Shown piece by piece: positions 49,001 through 61,952 of a stretch of 64,000 bases of DNA; position 1 is the first letter of the stretch; each line of letters begins with the position of its first letter. Source of the DNA: Pseudomonas flexibilis (lineage in GTDB: Bacteria; Pseudomonadota; Gammaproteobacteria; Pseudomonadales; Pseudomonadaceae); assembly GCF_000802425.1 (NCBI RefSeq), contig NZ_JRUD01000002.1:310001-374000 (forward strand), in the 5' to 3' direction. A program made the translations under genes and the position numbers. A model generated the notes under the pieces. It searched no databases. It was not told the DNA's origin and was given only the letters and a program-made list of their open reading frames with translations.

Positions 49001-50254
49001 TTAGTTGCCGTACACCGGGAACTTGGCGCAGATGGCCTTGACCTTCTCGCGCACGGCGTCGATCACCGCCTCGTTGTTCAGGTCGGCCAGGATGTCGCAG
49101 ATCCAGCCAGCCAGCTCGCGGCACTCGGCTTCCTTGAAGCCGCGGGTGGTCACGGCCGGGGTGCCGATGCGCAGGCCGGAGGTGACGAACGGGGAACGCG
49201 GGTCGTTCGGCACGCTGTTCTTGTTCACGGTGATGAAGGCGCGGCCGAGGGCGGCGTCCGCATCCTTGCCGGTGATGTCCTGCTTGATCAGCGACAGCAG
49301 GAACAGGTGGTTCTGGGTGCCGCCGGACACCACGTCGAAGCCGCGCTGGATGAACACCTCGGCCATGGCCTGGGCGTTCTTCACGACCTGCTGCTGGTAG
49401 GCCTTGAACTCGGGCTGCAGGGCTTCCTTGAAGCACACAGCCTTGGCGGCGATCACGTGCTCCAGCGGGCCACCCTGGGCGCCCGGGAACACGGCGGAGT
49501 TCAGCTTCTTCTCGATCTCTTCGTTGGCCTTGGCCAGGATCAGGCCGCCACGCGGACCGCGCAGGGTCTTGTGGGTGGTGGTGGTGACCACGTCGGCGAA
49601 CAGCACCGGGTTCGGGTACACGCCAGCGGCCACCAGGCCGGCCACGTGGGCCATGTCGACGAACAGGTAGGCACCGACCTTGTCGGCGATTTCACGGAAG
49701 CGGGCGAAGTCCAGCACCTGGGAGTAGGCGGAGAAGCCGGCGACGATCATGCGCGGCTTGTGCTCGACGGCCAGGCGCTCGACTTCGTCGTAATCGATGA
49801 AGCCTTCGTCGGTGATGCCGTACTGGATGGCGTTGTACAGCTTGCCGGAGGAGGAGACCTTGGCGCCGTGGGTAAGGTGACCACCGTGAGCCAGGCTCAT
49901 GCCCAGGATGGTGTCACCGGCGTTCAGCAGGGCCAGGTAGACGGCGGCGTTGGCCTGGGAACCGGCATGCGGCTGGACGTTGGCGTAGTCGGCGCCGAAC
50001 AGCTGCTTGGCGCGGTCGATGGCCAGTTGCTCGACCACGTCGACGTATTCGCAACCGCCGTAGTAGCGCTTGCCCGGGTAGCCTTCGGCGTACTTGTTGG
50101 TCAGCACGCTGCCCTGGGCTTCCATGACCGCCGGGCTGGTGTAGTTTTCCGAGGCGATCAGCTCGATGTGTTCTTCCTGACGCTTGGCTTCCTGCTCCAT
50201 GGCGGCAAACAGGTCGGCGTCGAAACGGGCGAGGGTCAAATCACGGCTGAACAT
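49001..50254 (-). CDS. glyA: Serine hydroxymethyltransferase
   Basis: A PLP enzyme that converts serine and tetrahydrofolate to glycine and methylene-tetrahydrofolate. The 417-residue protein has the PLP-lysine motif [27 protein letters not shown] near the N-terminus and the PHAGSQAN segment. AGGGGA precedes the ATG at MFSRDLTLA; the open frame continues upstream without family sequence. Pseudomonas usually has more than one glyA; which paralogue this is cannot be proven, though the neighbours radA, morA-like and ettA match the glyA copy near morA in P. aeruginosa as I recall it. Confidence 0.96.
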   Translation of the reverse strand: MFSRDLTLARFDADLFAAMEQEAKRQEEHIELIASENYTSPAVMEAQGSVLTNKYAEGYPGKRYYGGCEYVDVVEQLAIDRAKQLFGADYANVQPHAGSQANAAVYLALLNAGDTILGMSLAHGGHLTHGAKVSSSGKLYNAIQYGITDEGFIDYDEVERLAVEHKPRMIVAGFSAYSQVLDFARFREIADKVGAYLFVDMAHVAGLVAAGVYPNPVLFADVVTTTTHKTLRGPRGGLILAKANEEIEKKLNSAVFPGAQGGPLEHVIAAKAVCFKEALQPEFKAYQQQVVKNAQAMAEVFIQRGFDVVSGGTQNHLFLLSLIKQDITGKDADAALGRAFITVNKNSVPNDPRSPFVTSGLRIGTPAVTTRGFKEAECRELAGWICDILADLNNEAVIDAVREKVKAICAKFPVYGN

Positions 50255-50387
50255 GGCGGTCCCCTGGGAATCAGCTGGGCGGTGTAAGGAAGGCGCGGAT
50301 TCTAACCCATCCGCGCGCCCTCGGGTATGCGCTGGCGGAGCATCGTGAGCGGGGCTCACGTTGCGTATCAATTCCGTCCGGGTTGGC

Positions 50388-53300
50388 TCAGAGCGCCGGT
50401 TCGGCGTGCTGTTCCAGGCGGGTGACCACGCCGTTGCGCAGCTTGTCCTCCAGTGCCTGGGCGCTCAGCGGCCGGGCCAGCAGGAAGCCCTGGATCTCGT
50501 CGCAGCCGTGCTCGCGCAGGAACTCCAGCTGTTCGCGGGTTTCCACGCCCTCGGCGATCACCGAGAGGTTCAGGCTGTGGGCCATGGCGATGATGGCGCG
50601 GGCGATCTGCGCGTCCTGTTCGCCGTCCGGCAGGCCGTCGACGAAGCTGCGGTCGATCTTCAGCACGTTGATCGGGAACTGCTTGAGGTAGTTGAGCGAG
50701 GAATAGCCGGTGCCGAAGTCGTCCACGGCGATCGACAGGCCCATCTGTTTGAGCACGGTGAGCACCTGCATGGCGGCGCCGACGTCGCGCATCAGGATGC
50801 TTTCGGTGAGCTCCAGCTCCAGGGACGAGGGCGCCAGGCCGCTGCTGGCGAGGATGTCGGCGATGCGCGCGCCGAGCATGCCGTCGGCGAACTGCCGGGC
50901 GGACAGGTTGACCGACACCTTGGGCACCGGCAGGCCCTGCAGCTGCCAGGCACGGATCTGCCGGCAGGCTTCGGCCAGCACCCATTCGCCCACCTGCACC
51001 ACCAGGCCAAGTTCTTCCAGCACCGGGATGAACTCGCCGGGCGAGACCAGGCCGCGGCGCGGGTGCTGCCAGCGCAGCAGCGCCTCGACGCCGGTCAGCC
51101 GGTGCGCCCGGGCATCGAGCTGCGGCTGGTAGTAGAGCAGGAACTGGCCTTCCTCCATGGCGTGGCGCAGGTCGCTCTCCAGCTCCAGGCGCTGCAGCGT
51201 CGTGGCGTTCATGTTGGCCTGGTAGAACTGGTAGTTGTCCTTGCCCTGGTCCTTGGCGTGGTACATCGCGGTGTCGGCGTTCTTCATCAGCTGGCTGGAC
51301 AGGCTGCCGTCCTGCGGGCTCAGGGCGATGCCGATGCTGGCGCTGATGAAGAACTCGCGGCCGTGGATGAGGAACGGGTGGGACAGGCTGGCGAGGATAC
51401 GTTGCGCCACCGCGATGGCCCGCCGGCGCGCCTCGGTCTCGTCGTCCAGCGGGCTGAGCAGCAGGGTGAACTCGTCGCCGCCCATGCGCGCCACGGTGTC
51501 GTCGTGGCGCACGCAGGCCGACAGGCGCAGGGCGACATCCTTGAGCAGCAGGTCGCCGGCGGCGTGGCCGAGGGAGTCGTTGATCGGCTTGAAGCGGTCC
51601 AGGTCGAGGAACATCAGCACCACCCAGTGGCGCTGCCGGGCGGCGGCCTGCAGGGCCTGCTGCAGGCGCTCCTGGAACAGCGTACGGTTGGGCAGCAGGG
51701 TCAGGGCGTCGTAGTAGGCCAGGCGGTGGATGTGCTGTTCGCTGGCCTTGCGCTCGCTCATGTCGTTGAAGAAGCACACGTAGTTGGCCAGCGCGCCCGC
51801 GCCGTCGGGCACCGCGGCGATGCCCAGCCAGGCGGAATAGCTTTCTCCCGAGCGGCGCTGCAGGGTCAGCTCGCCCTCCCAGCGACCGTCCTGGTCGAGG
51901 CGTTCGAGCAGTTCGGCCAGGTGTTCGGCTTCGTGACGGTTGGCGGTCAGCAGGGTAGCGTGGCGGCGCAGCACCTCGTCGCTGGTGTAGCCGCTGATGC
52001 GACTGAAGGCTTCGTTGACCTGCACGATGTTGCCCTGGCGGTCTGCGACCAGGATCGCCGCCGTGGAGTTGGCGAACACCGTGGCGGCCATGCGCAGTTC
52101 CTGCTCGGTCTGGCGCTGCTGGCTGACATCCCGGCAGACGCCCAGCACGCCCTCGAAGCGCCCGGCGGCGCTCCACATCAGGCTGGTGCGCAGCTCGATG
52201 GGCAGGATGCGTCCGTCGTGGCACTGACAATCGAACAGATAGCGCTGCTGCGGGTTTTCCTGGCGCAATGCGGCCTGCTCGTGCGGGTTGGCCAGTTGGC
52301 GGCGCAGCTCCGCCAGGCGCTGGCGAAGTTCCGCCAGTTGCTCGGGGTGGGCCATCAGGCGCTGTACGCCGTTGCGCAACAGCCAGTCGGCGCTGTAACC
52401 GCTGAGCTGTTGCACCGACGGGCTGATGTAGCTGGTCTGCATCTCGTCATCGAGGATGAACAGCACGTCGCGCATGTTCTCCGCCAGCAGCCGGTAGCGG
52501 CGTTCACTGTCGCGCAGCGACTCGCTGAACTCCAGCTGGCCAGTCACGTCCTTGGCGATGCACAGCAGCTGTTCGGTACGGCCTTCCTCCTGGGTGAGGG
52601 GTTGCATGCGCAGTTCCAGCCAGCGCCAGGAGCCGTCCCGGTGGCGCGCGCGCAACTGGGCGGAAAGCAGCCGTCCCGGCCTCAGCACCTGACGCAGGCC
52701 GCCCAGGCGCTGGTACAGCTCGGTATCGTCCGGGTGAACCAGCGCCTGTAGATCCGCCCGCTTGCCGCCGAGCAGCTCCTTGTCCGTGTAGCCCAGCAAC
52801 TGGCTGAAGCGTTCGTTGCTGAACAGCAGCTGCCGCGTACTGGCCGACAGCACGTAGATGGCGTCGGGAATGGCGCGCAACATCTGCGCCCAGTAGCGCT
52901 CGCGTTCGGCGAGCGACAGTTCCGAGCGCTTGCGCGTGGTCATGTCGCCGATGCTCAGCGGAATGGCGTCCAGTGGCGCGCCGCTGGCTGGCAGGCTGGC
53001 GACCATCCACAGATGGCGCTCGACGCCCTGGCCGTTGATCAGGTGGGCATCCAGCTCCAGGTAGGCCCGGCCTTCCAGCAGCGCAGCGATGAACCTGAAG
53101 CGGTTGCCCGAGCGCTGGATCGGATGATTGCCCACCAGGCACTCCCAGGCGCGCTCGACATCGTCGACGCCCAGCAGGTCCAGGGCGATGCGATTGACCT
53201 CGGTGAGCTGCAACCGCCGGCTGAGGGCCTGGTGGCGCTCGCCGGGGTCGGCGTCCAGCCAGGCGGCCAGGTCGTCGGCATTGTGCACCCGGTGCGCGCG

Positions 53301-53927
53301 CAGGTAATCACGCAGGGACCGCAGGTCGAATACGCACAGCGCGACCCCGGTGCTGGCGAAGATGCCCTGGTAACGCTGGCGGGTTTCGGTGAGCAGGCGC
53401 AGGTCGCGCTGCTCGGTGGTAACGTCGCGCAGGACCCACACGTAGCCGCTCTGGCCGTTATCGTTGGGTAGCCGGCTGCGGCTGGCGGCAAAGCGGCGTG
53501 ATTCGCCGTCCAGGTTGAACTGCAGCAGCTGCGAGGCACACAGATGCTGTTCCTCGGGGTTCTTCAGCAGGTCGTGCAGTTGGGGGATCAGCTCGGCCAA
53601 CTGGCGCCCGCTGATCTCCCGGGGTGACAGGCCGAACAGCGCGGCAGCCGGTCGGTTGGCATAACCCAGGCGGCCGTTCAGATCGCTGACCAGCAGCCGT
53701 TCCTCGACTGCACCCAGCACCCCGTCCAGTTGTTGCCAGGTGGGCGCCGGCCGGCGCAGCAGCAGGGCCAGCCCGGTCAGACCCAGAATCCCGCCGCTGA
53801 GCAGCGCCGCCGCCTCGGGAAGAAACGCGGCGGGCAGGGCGATCAGCAGTAGAAACCAGCCGAGGCGACGGAAGGGGTCGCGGAACAGGTGAGCGGCGAG
53901 GCGAGGGAACGGGCGATCGTCGGGCAC
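50388..53927 (-). CDS. MorA-like PAS-GGDEF-EAL cyclic-di-GMP enzyme
   Basis: An 1179-residue inner-membrane signalling protein. Two membrane helices (about residues 22-58) are followed by about five PAS-type sensor domains (66-725). A GGDEF domain follows with intact GGDEF (816-820) and RxxD inhibitory site (RHDD, 807-810), then an EAL domain with intact EAL (948-950) and [10 protein letters not shown]. Both cyclase and phosphodiesterase activity are therefore possible. Domain order and position match MorA, a regulator of motility and biofilm, though this protein is shorter than the MorA I recall (about 1400 residues). The start is GTG at 53927 without a clear ribosome site. Confidence 0.85.
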   Translation of the reverse strand: MPDDRPFPRLAAHLFRDPFRRLGWFLLLIALPAAFLPEAAALLSGGILGLTGLALLLRRPAPTWQQLDGVLGAVEERLLVSDLNGRLGYANRPAAALFGLSPREISGRQLAELIPQLHDLLKNPEEQHLCASQLLQFNLDGESRRFAASRSRLPNDNGQSGYVWVLRDVTTEQRDLRLLTETRQRYQGIFASTGVALCVFDLRSLRDYLRAHRVHNADDLAAWLDADPGERHQALSRRLQLTEVNRIALDLLGVDDVERAWECLVGNHPIQRSGNRFRFIAALLEGRAYLELDAHLINGQGVERHLWMVASLPASGAPLDAIPLSIGDMTTRKRSELSLAERERYWAQMLRAIPDAIYVLSASTRQLLFSNERFSQLLGYTDKELLGGKRADLQALVHPDDTELYQRLGGLRQVLRPGRLLSAQLRARHRDGSWRWLELRMQPLTQEEGRTEQLLCIAKDVTGQLEFSESLRDSERRYRLLAENMRDVLFILDDEMQTSYISPSVQQLSGYSADWLLRNGVQRLMAHPEQLAELRQRLAELRRQLANPHEQAALRQENPQQRYLFDCQCHDGRILPIELRTSLMWSAAGRFEGVLGVCRDVSQQRQTEQELRMAATVFANSTAAILVADRQGNIVQVNEAFSRISGYTSDEVLRRHATLLTANRHEAEHLAELLERLDQDGRWEGELTLQRRSGESYSAWLGIAAVPDGAGALANYVCFFNDMSERKASEQHIHRLAYYDALTLLPNRTLFQERLQQALQAAARQRHWVVLMFLDLDRFKPINDSLGHAAGDLLLKDVALRLSACVRHDDTVARMGGDEFTLLLSPLDDETEARRRAIAVAQRILASLSHPFLIHGREFFISASIGIALSPQDGSLSSQLMKNADTAMYHAKDQGKDNYQFYQANMNATTLQRLELESDLRHAMEEGQFLLYYQPQLDARAHRLTGVEALLRWQHPRRGLVSPGEFIPVLEELGLVVQVGEWVLAEACRQIRAWQLQGLPVPKVSVNLSARQFADGMLGARIADILASSGLAPSSLELELTESILMRDVGAAMQVLTVLKQMGLSIAVDDFGTGYSSLNYLKQFPINVLKIDRSFVDGLPDGEQDAQIARAIIAMAHSLNLSVIAEGVETREQLEFLREHGCDEIQGFLLARPLSAQALEDKLRNGVVTRLEQHAEPAL

Positions 53928-54176
53928 GGCGCAGACTGTATGGCGGATGCGAAGGGGTTAGAATGCACTGACTACCGGCTAACTGCCAGTATCCCGGCTG
54001 GTTTGCTCTGGCCGCCGCATTCCGGTAGCTTTGCCGCCACGCGCATAGCCCCTGCCGGCGCCACGAGCCGGCCAGCAGATGCGGTGGCAAGCGCCGTATC
54101 CGGGCGGAGGGCCGAAGCCAGGTCCCAACCGCCGCCTAACCTCCCTGAACATCTCCTCTTTCATTCAAGGTCAGTC

Positions 54177-55841
<1,665 letters not shown>

Positions 55842-55861
55842 CGCCCGTCAGGGGCGCACGG

Positions 55862-55886
55862 AAATGGGGCCGATAAGGCCCCATTT
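55862..55886 (+). terminator. Terminator of ettA
   Basis: AAATGGGGCC / GGCCCCATTT with a five-base loop and a short T run. Confidence 0.88.
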
Positions 55887-56058
55887 TGGTGTGTTCGCCG
55901 CTGATGTGCGCTTTTGTCGCACCCTCGCTACACTTCTTCGTCACGGCGCATGTGGCGTTGCTCCGCAAGGCAGGCGCTGGCGGCGATTTATAAGTTCGCA
56001 CCAAAAAGTTTCATAAAAACGACATTTCGCACTTCCGTGGTGCTGATGCGCTTGATAA

Positions 56059-57453
<1,395 letters not shown>

Positions 57454-57476
57454 TCGCCACTCCCCGCCGGTAAGCG

Positions 57477-57510
57477 AAAAGGCCCGTGCAGCGATGCACG
57501 GGCCTTTTTT
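57477..57510. terminator. Bidirectional terminator between gdhA and the rhomboid gene
   Basis: AAAAGGCCCGTGCA / TGCACGGGCCTTTTTT with a GCGA loop; it serves the convergent gdhA and rhomboid genes. Confidence 0.92.
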
Positions 57511-57515
57511 CATGC

Positions 57516-58598
57516 TCAGCGCACGAGGCGGGCGTGCGGGGAGGACATCAGTCGCACCAGCGGGTTGTGCTCGATGACCCAGCGGTGCAGCAGCAGCGCG
57601 ATGATCATGCCGACAGCGAAGCCGCCAATGTGGCCCCAGTAATCGACACCGTCTCCACCTATCAGCATGCCGAGGAAGTTCAGACCCAGCCAGATGAGCA
57701 TGTAGTACATCGGCGCCAGTTTGACCTGGTAGATGATCACCATGAACGTCAGGCTGGCATGGCGGAACCACAGGCCATACATGGCGAACAGGCCGGCAAT
57801 GGCGCCGCTGGCACCCAGGCTGGGAATGTCGCTGCCCCAGTTGAAGAACAGCGACACCGCGGAGGCACCGATTCCGCACAGCAGGTACAGGGCCAGGAAA
57901 CGCCAGTGACCCAGGGCTTCCTCGAGGTTGTCGCCGGTCAGCCAGAGAAAGTACATGTTGCCGGCCAGGTGGATCAGGTTGCCGTGCAGGAAAGTCGAGG
58001 TCAGCAAGCCCCACAGGTGGTCGCCCCGGCTGATCAGGTCGGGGCGGCTGGCGAACTGGGCGATGGTGTTTTCGGCCAGCGCCGGATAGGCGGCGTAGCT
58101 GGCGAAGATGAGGACGTTGAGCAGCATCAATGCCCAGGTCACCCAGGGGGTGCGGTGCGGCGGGATGTTGTATTCCACGGGCAGGTGTGAAAAGAACTGG
58201 AACAGCCAGGTGCCGGCGTGGGTTTTCTTGTTGACCCGCGCAAGCGCGCCCTGAAGGCGCGGGGAATGTTGTACGGCTTCGACCTCGTCATGCTCCACCC
58301 AGACGCCTTCGCACTTCGCGCAGACATCCACTTCCAGCGTGAAATCCTGCAGCAGATGGTAGTGCTTGAGAACGCCGCGGCAGTCCGGGCACTTGAGATC
58401 GGTCGGTCCCACCTTGTTGCCCAGGCGTTGGGTGTAGTCCATTCCGGCGTCCGCTGTCTGTTCGGCAAGCAGCTCGTTAAGTGCCTGTTTTTCGAACCAC
58501 AGACCGCCGCAGGTCTGGCACAGCTCGATATCGGTGTCCTGATACCGCGTCGGGGTGAGAAAGGCTGTCGTGCAGTGCGGGCAAACCTTACGGCGCAT
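57516..58598 (-). CDS. Rhomboid intramembrane serine protease with two zinc ribbons
   Basis: A 360-residue protein. Two TFIIB-type zinc ribbons come first (C6/C9/C27/C30 and C70/C73/C93/C96), followed by a six-helix rhomboid domain from about residue 150. The catalytic serine lies in GASGAIAG (Ser264) and the histidine in WGHIGGFAVG (His323); HGNLIHLAGN supplies the oxyanion-side histidine and asparagine. AGGAG stands eight bases before the chosen ATG. It overlaps the upstream gene by 11 bases, so it is translated in coupling with it. The natural substrate is unknown. Confidence 0.9.
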   Translation of the reverse strand: MRRKVCPHCTTAFLTPTRYQDTDIELCQTCGGLWFEKQALNELLAEQTADAGMDYTQRLGNKVGPTDLKCPDCRGVLKHYHLLQDFTLEVDVCAKCEGVWVEHDEVEAVQHSPRLQGALARVNKKTHAGTWLFQFFSHLPVEYNIPPHRTPWVTWALMLLNVLIFASYAAYPALAENTIAQFASRPDLISRGDHLWGLLTSTFLHGNLIHLAGNMYFLWLTGDNLEEALGHWRFLALYLLCGIGASAVSLFFNWGSDIPSLGASGAIAGLFAMYGLWFRHASLTFMVIIYQVKLAPMYYMLIWLGLNFLGMLIGGDGVDYWGHIGGFAVGMIIALLLHRWVIEHNPLVRLMSSPHARLVR

Positions 58599-59199
58599 GC
58601 TGAATCTCCTCGGCAACCTGAACGTCGAGTGCTTCCAGGGTCTGGCGGAGACGCGCGATGTTGTTGCGCAGGCGGGGCAAGACCTGATGCTCGAGGTAAT
58701 CCAGCTGCTCGGTCAGTAGCTGACTGGCCTGCAGGGCGCTGTACTGGTGTCGCTCGCGCGCGGTGATGATGCGCTGGGAGGCACGGTAGAAGCGCTGGAT
58801 TTCGTTGAGAAAGTAGCCAGGGGTTTCCAGGGACTGGGGTGAGGACTTCATGGTGTCCCAGACGAAATGGCTGATGCCGGGGTTGTTGCGCAGCAGCTCC
58901 TCTTGCGGCAGCGCTCGGGACAGGTAGCTGCTGTTGTATTGGCGCAGCACCGTCGCATTCTCGGCCAGTTCGTCCGCCAGGGCGGTTTGCAGGTTGTAGC
59001 TGTACTTCAGGTCGCTGATCTCGTCGAAGGTGATTGCCTGCTGCAGGCCCACCTTCGCGGCCAGATAAACGCCCAGCACAGTGGAAATTACCATCAGGAA
59101 ATTGGTCAGCCAGTAGCCCGAGCTGCGAAGTTCGCCGTGGTCAAGCTGGCGCAAGCGTTCCCTGAGGGCGGCTTGGCTCAGTAATGCGCGTGATGTCAT
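58588..59199 (-). CDS. Membrane-anchored helical protein coupled to the rhomboid protease
   Basis: A 203-residue protein of unknown function. It has one membrane helix (about residues 28-49, YWLTNFLMVISTVLGVYLAA), then about 150 residues of charged helices that probably lie in the periplasm, ending in a coiled-coil-like segment. GGAGG precedes the ATG at an ideal distance. The gene overlaps the start of the rhomboid gene. A role as substrate, adaptor or regulator of the protease is plausible from context but not shown by sequence. Confidence 0.75.
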   Translation of the reverse strand: MTSRALLSQAALRERLRQLDHGELRSSGYWLTNFLMVISTVLGVYLAAKVGLQQAITFDEISDLKYSYNLQTALADELAENATVLRQYNSSYLSRALPQEELLRNNPGISHFVWDTMKSSPQSLETPGYFLNEIQRFYRASQRIITARERHQYSALQASQLLTEQLDYLEHQVLPRLRNNIARLRQTLEALDVQVAEEIQHAP

Positions 59200-59372
59200 A
59201 GTGCCTCCATTTTGCAGGGAGGCGATTATAGAGAGGCTGACGCAACAGTCATTCTGTTCTGCATCAATGCACGGAGGGGTCGGCGTCGCAGTGCGTCCGG
59301 GCGGCTCGCACCGGGCGTGGGTTCGCTCGGCGCAGGCTGGAAATTATCCGCTTGCCCGCCATTGACGGCAAT

Positions 59373-60542
59373 TCACAAGCTCCCGCGCAGCGCCCGCTCG
59401 AACAGCTGCCGATATTCCGCGCGGGTGAAGGCGATCGGGTTGGTGGCCGCCGACGGGTCGAGTTCGGCCATCTGCGCGATGCGCTCGGCCTGGCTGTCAT
59501 CCAGGCCGATCTCGGCCAGGCTGTGGGGAATGCCGATCTCTTCGCGCAGGCGCAGAATCCATTCCAGCACCCCCTGGGCATCGCAGCGCGCCAGGCCCAG
59601 GTAGCGGCCCAGGCGCGACAGCGGCCGTTCGATGGCGGTGCGGTTGGCCTCCAGCACGTAGGGCATGAGGATGGCGTTGAGCAGGCCGTGGTGGCAGTCG
59701 TACAGCGCGCCGAGCGGATGGGCCAGCGCGTGCATGGCGCCCAGGCCGCGCTGGAAAGCGGTGGCACCCATGGTCGAGGCGACCAGCATGTGCAGGCGTG
59801 CCTCCAGGTCGCTGCCATTGGCTACCGCCTGTGGCAGGTAGTCATGGATCAGGCGCATGCCCTGCAGGGCGATGCCTTCGGCCATCGGATGGAACAGCGG
59901 CGAGCAGTAGGCTTCCAGGCAATGGGACAGCGCATCCATGCCGGTGGCGGCGGTCACCTTGGGCGGCAGGCCCAGGCACAGCTCGGGGTCGAGGATCACG
60001 ATGGCCGGCAGCAGGCGCGGATGGAAGATCAGCCGCTTGAGCTGCGCCTGCTCGTCAGTGATCACCGCCACCCGGCCGACCTCAGAGCCGGTGCCGGCGG
60101 TAGTCGGCACCGCCACCACCGGCGCCATGCGGGTCACGTTGACGCGCTGGTAGTTATCGCCCACATCCTCGAAATCCCACAGCGGCCGGTCCTGGCCGAC
60201 CATCAGCGCCACCGCCTTGCCGGCATCCAGCGCCGAGCCGCCGCCGAAGGCGATCACCCCGTCGTGGCGTCCGGCCTTGAAGGCGGCCACGCCGTCGCTG
60301 ACGTTCTGCCCTGTCGGGTTGCCCTTGATGGCCGAGAACAACCCCGGGCGCAACCCGAAGGCCCGGCATCCCGCCAGGGCTTCTTCGACCATCGGCAGGC
60401 CAGCCAGCCCGGGGTCGGTGACCAGCAGCGGCGCATGCATGCCCAGCTCGCGGCAGGCATCCGGCAGCTCGGCCAAACGGCCGGGGCCGACGCGGATGGC
60501 GGTCGGGTAATTCCAATTCATCCGGTAGCGCGATGCGTCCAT
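59373..60542 (-). CDS. Iron-containing alcohol dehydrogenase
   Basis: A group III NAD(P)-dependent alcohol dehydrogenase of 389 residues. The nucleotide motif is GGGSALDAGKA (100-110). The metal ligands are Asp203 and His207 (GMDALSHCLEAY), His271, and His285 in the ALYDCHHG segment, spaced as in the family. It lies three bases after the aldehyde dehydrogenase stop codon and is the last gene of the minus-strand cluster. It probably oxidises a primary alcohol to the aldehyde taken by its neighbour. The actual substrate is unknown. Confidence 0.92.
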   Translation of the reverse strand: MDASRYRMNWNYPTAIRVGPGRLAELPDACRELGMHAPLLVTDPGLAGLPMVEEALAGCRAFGLRPGLFSAIKGNPTGQNVSDGVAAFKAGRHDGVIAFGGGSALDAGKAVALMVGQDRPLWDFEDVGDNYQRVNVTRMAPVVAVPTTAGTGSEVGRVAVITDEQAQLKRLIFHPRLLPAIVILDPELCLGLPPKVTAATGMDALSHCLEAYCSPLFHPMAEGIALQGMRLIHDYLPQAVANGSDLEARLHMLVASTMGATAFQRGLGAMHALAHPLGALYDCHHGLLNAILMPYVLEANRTAIERPLSRLGRYLGLARCDAQGVLEWILRLREEIGIPHSLAEIGLDDSQAERIAQMAELDPSAATNPIAFTRAEYRQLFERALRGSL

Positions 60543-60545
60543 GGC

Positions 60546-61934
60546 TCAGGTCTCGATCTTGAAGTGGAAGGACTTGGGCTGGGTCAGCTGCTCGTAGCCA
60601 AGCGCCGATAGCGTGCAGCCGCGCCCGGACTGCTTGACGCCGGTCCAGGCCAGCCCGGGATCCAGGTAATCGCAGCGGTTGAGGAATACCGTGCCGGCCT
60701 CCAGGCGGTCGCCCAGCGCCAGGGCGGCGTCGACGTCGCGGCTGAAGATCGCCGCCGTCAGGCCGTAGACGCTGTCGTTCATCAGCGCCAGGGCCTCGCC
60801 GTCGTCGCGTACCTTCTGGATGCCCACCGCCGGACCGAAGGTTTCCTCGCGCATCAGGCGCATGCCGTGGTGCACGTTGCTGAGAATCTGCGGCGCCAGG
60901 TAGGGCGTGCCGGGGCAGTCCAGGTCGAAGTCGGCGGGGTCGATATGGGCGATGGCGCCTTCGGCCACCGCCTCGGCGATCTGCCCGCGCACGAAATCCG
61001 CCGCAGCCGGACGCACCAGCGGGCCCAGGCTGGTCTTGGGCGTGTCCGGGCGGCCCAGCCGGTAGTGGCGGGTGAGGGCGATGGCGCGTTCCAGGAAGTC
61101 GTCGTACAGCGCCTCGTGCACGTAGATGCGCTCGATGGCGCAGCAGGACTGGCCGGAGTTGAAGAAGGCACCGTCCACGCAGGTTTCCACCGCATGGGCC
61201 AGGTCGGCATCGGCGCGCACATAGGCCGGGTCCTTGCCGCCCAGCTCCAGGCCGGTGGCGATGAAGCGTCCCGCCGCCGCCTTTTCGACCATCGCGCCGC
61301 CGGCCACCGAGCCGGTGAAGGCCACGTGGCGGATCTGCGGCGCCTGGATCAGCCGCTCGGTGTCGGCGTGATCCAGGTGCAGGAACTGGAAGACCCCCGA
61401 GGGCACGCCCGCTTCCTGGAACGCCTCGACCATGCGTTCGGCGCACAGCGGCGTCTGCGCCGAGTGCTTGAGCATCACCGGGTTGCCGGCCAGCAGCGCC
61501 GGCGCCACGGCGTTTACCGCGGTCAGGTACGGGTAGTTCCAGGGCGCGATGACCAGCAGCGGGCCGCGCGGCTCGCGGCGGATGAAGCGCGTGAAACCGG
61601 GTTTCTCCGGCAGGCGGATATCGGCCAGCGCCTGTTCGGCGATATCCGCCATGTGGCTGGCGCGCTCGACGAAGCCGCGAATCTCGCCGGGGGCGTAGCG
61701 GATCGGGCGACCCATCATCCAGCACAGCTCCTCGGCGAGCTGGTCCTCGCGGGCGGCGAACAGCCGCAGCGCCTCACGGGTCAGCGCGATCCGCTCGGGT
61801 AGCGGCGTGGCCTTCCAGCTGGCGCACGTGGCTTCGGCACGCTCCAGGGCGGCGGCGATGTCGCGTGCCTCGGCCAGGGGACGTTCCACATACACGGATT
61901 CGTCGATGGGGGACACGCATTGCAATGTTTTCAT
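60546..61934 (-). CDS. NAD(P)-dependent aldehyde dehydrogenase
   Basis: A 462-residue aldehyde dehydrogenase. The cofactor segment APWNYP (130-135), catalytic Glu230 in GLELGGKDP and catalytic Cys264 in FNSGQSCCAIER are present. It is placed between the glutamine-synthetase-like gene (18 bp upstream) and the Fe-alcohol dehydrogenase (3 bp downstream), clearly one operon. In gamma-glutamyl amine pathways the equivalent enzyme oxidises gamma-glutamylated aldehydes, so it may act on such a conjugate. The N-terminus MKTLQCVSPIDESVYVER is ordinary for the family. Confidence 0.92.
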   Translation of the reverse strand: MKTLQCVSPIDESVYVERPLAEARDIAAALERAEATCASWKATPLPERIALTREALRLFAAREDQLAEELCWMMGRPIRYAPGEIRGFVERASHMADIAEQALADIRLPEKPGFTRFIRREPRGPLLVIAPWNYPYLTAVNAVAPALLAGNPVMLKHSAQTPLCAERMVEAFQEAGVPSGVFQFLHLDHADTERLIQAPQIRHVAFTGSVAGGAMVEKAAAGRFIATGLELGGKDPAYVRADADLAHAVETCVDGAFFNSGQSCCAIERIYVHEALYDDFLERAIALTRHYRLGRPDTPKTSLGPLVRPAAADFVRGQIAEAVAEGAIAHIDPADFDLDCPGTPYLAPQILSNVHHGMRLMREETFGPAVGIQKVRDDGEALALMNDSVYGLTAAIFSRDVDAALALGDRLEAGTVFLNRCDYLDPGLAWTGVKQSGRGCTLSALGYEQLTQPKSFHFKIET

Positions 61935-61952
61935 GGAAGGGGCTCGTGGCGA

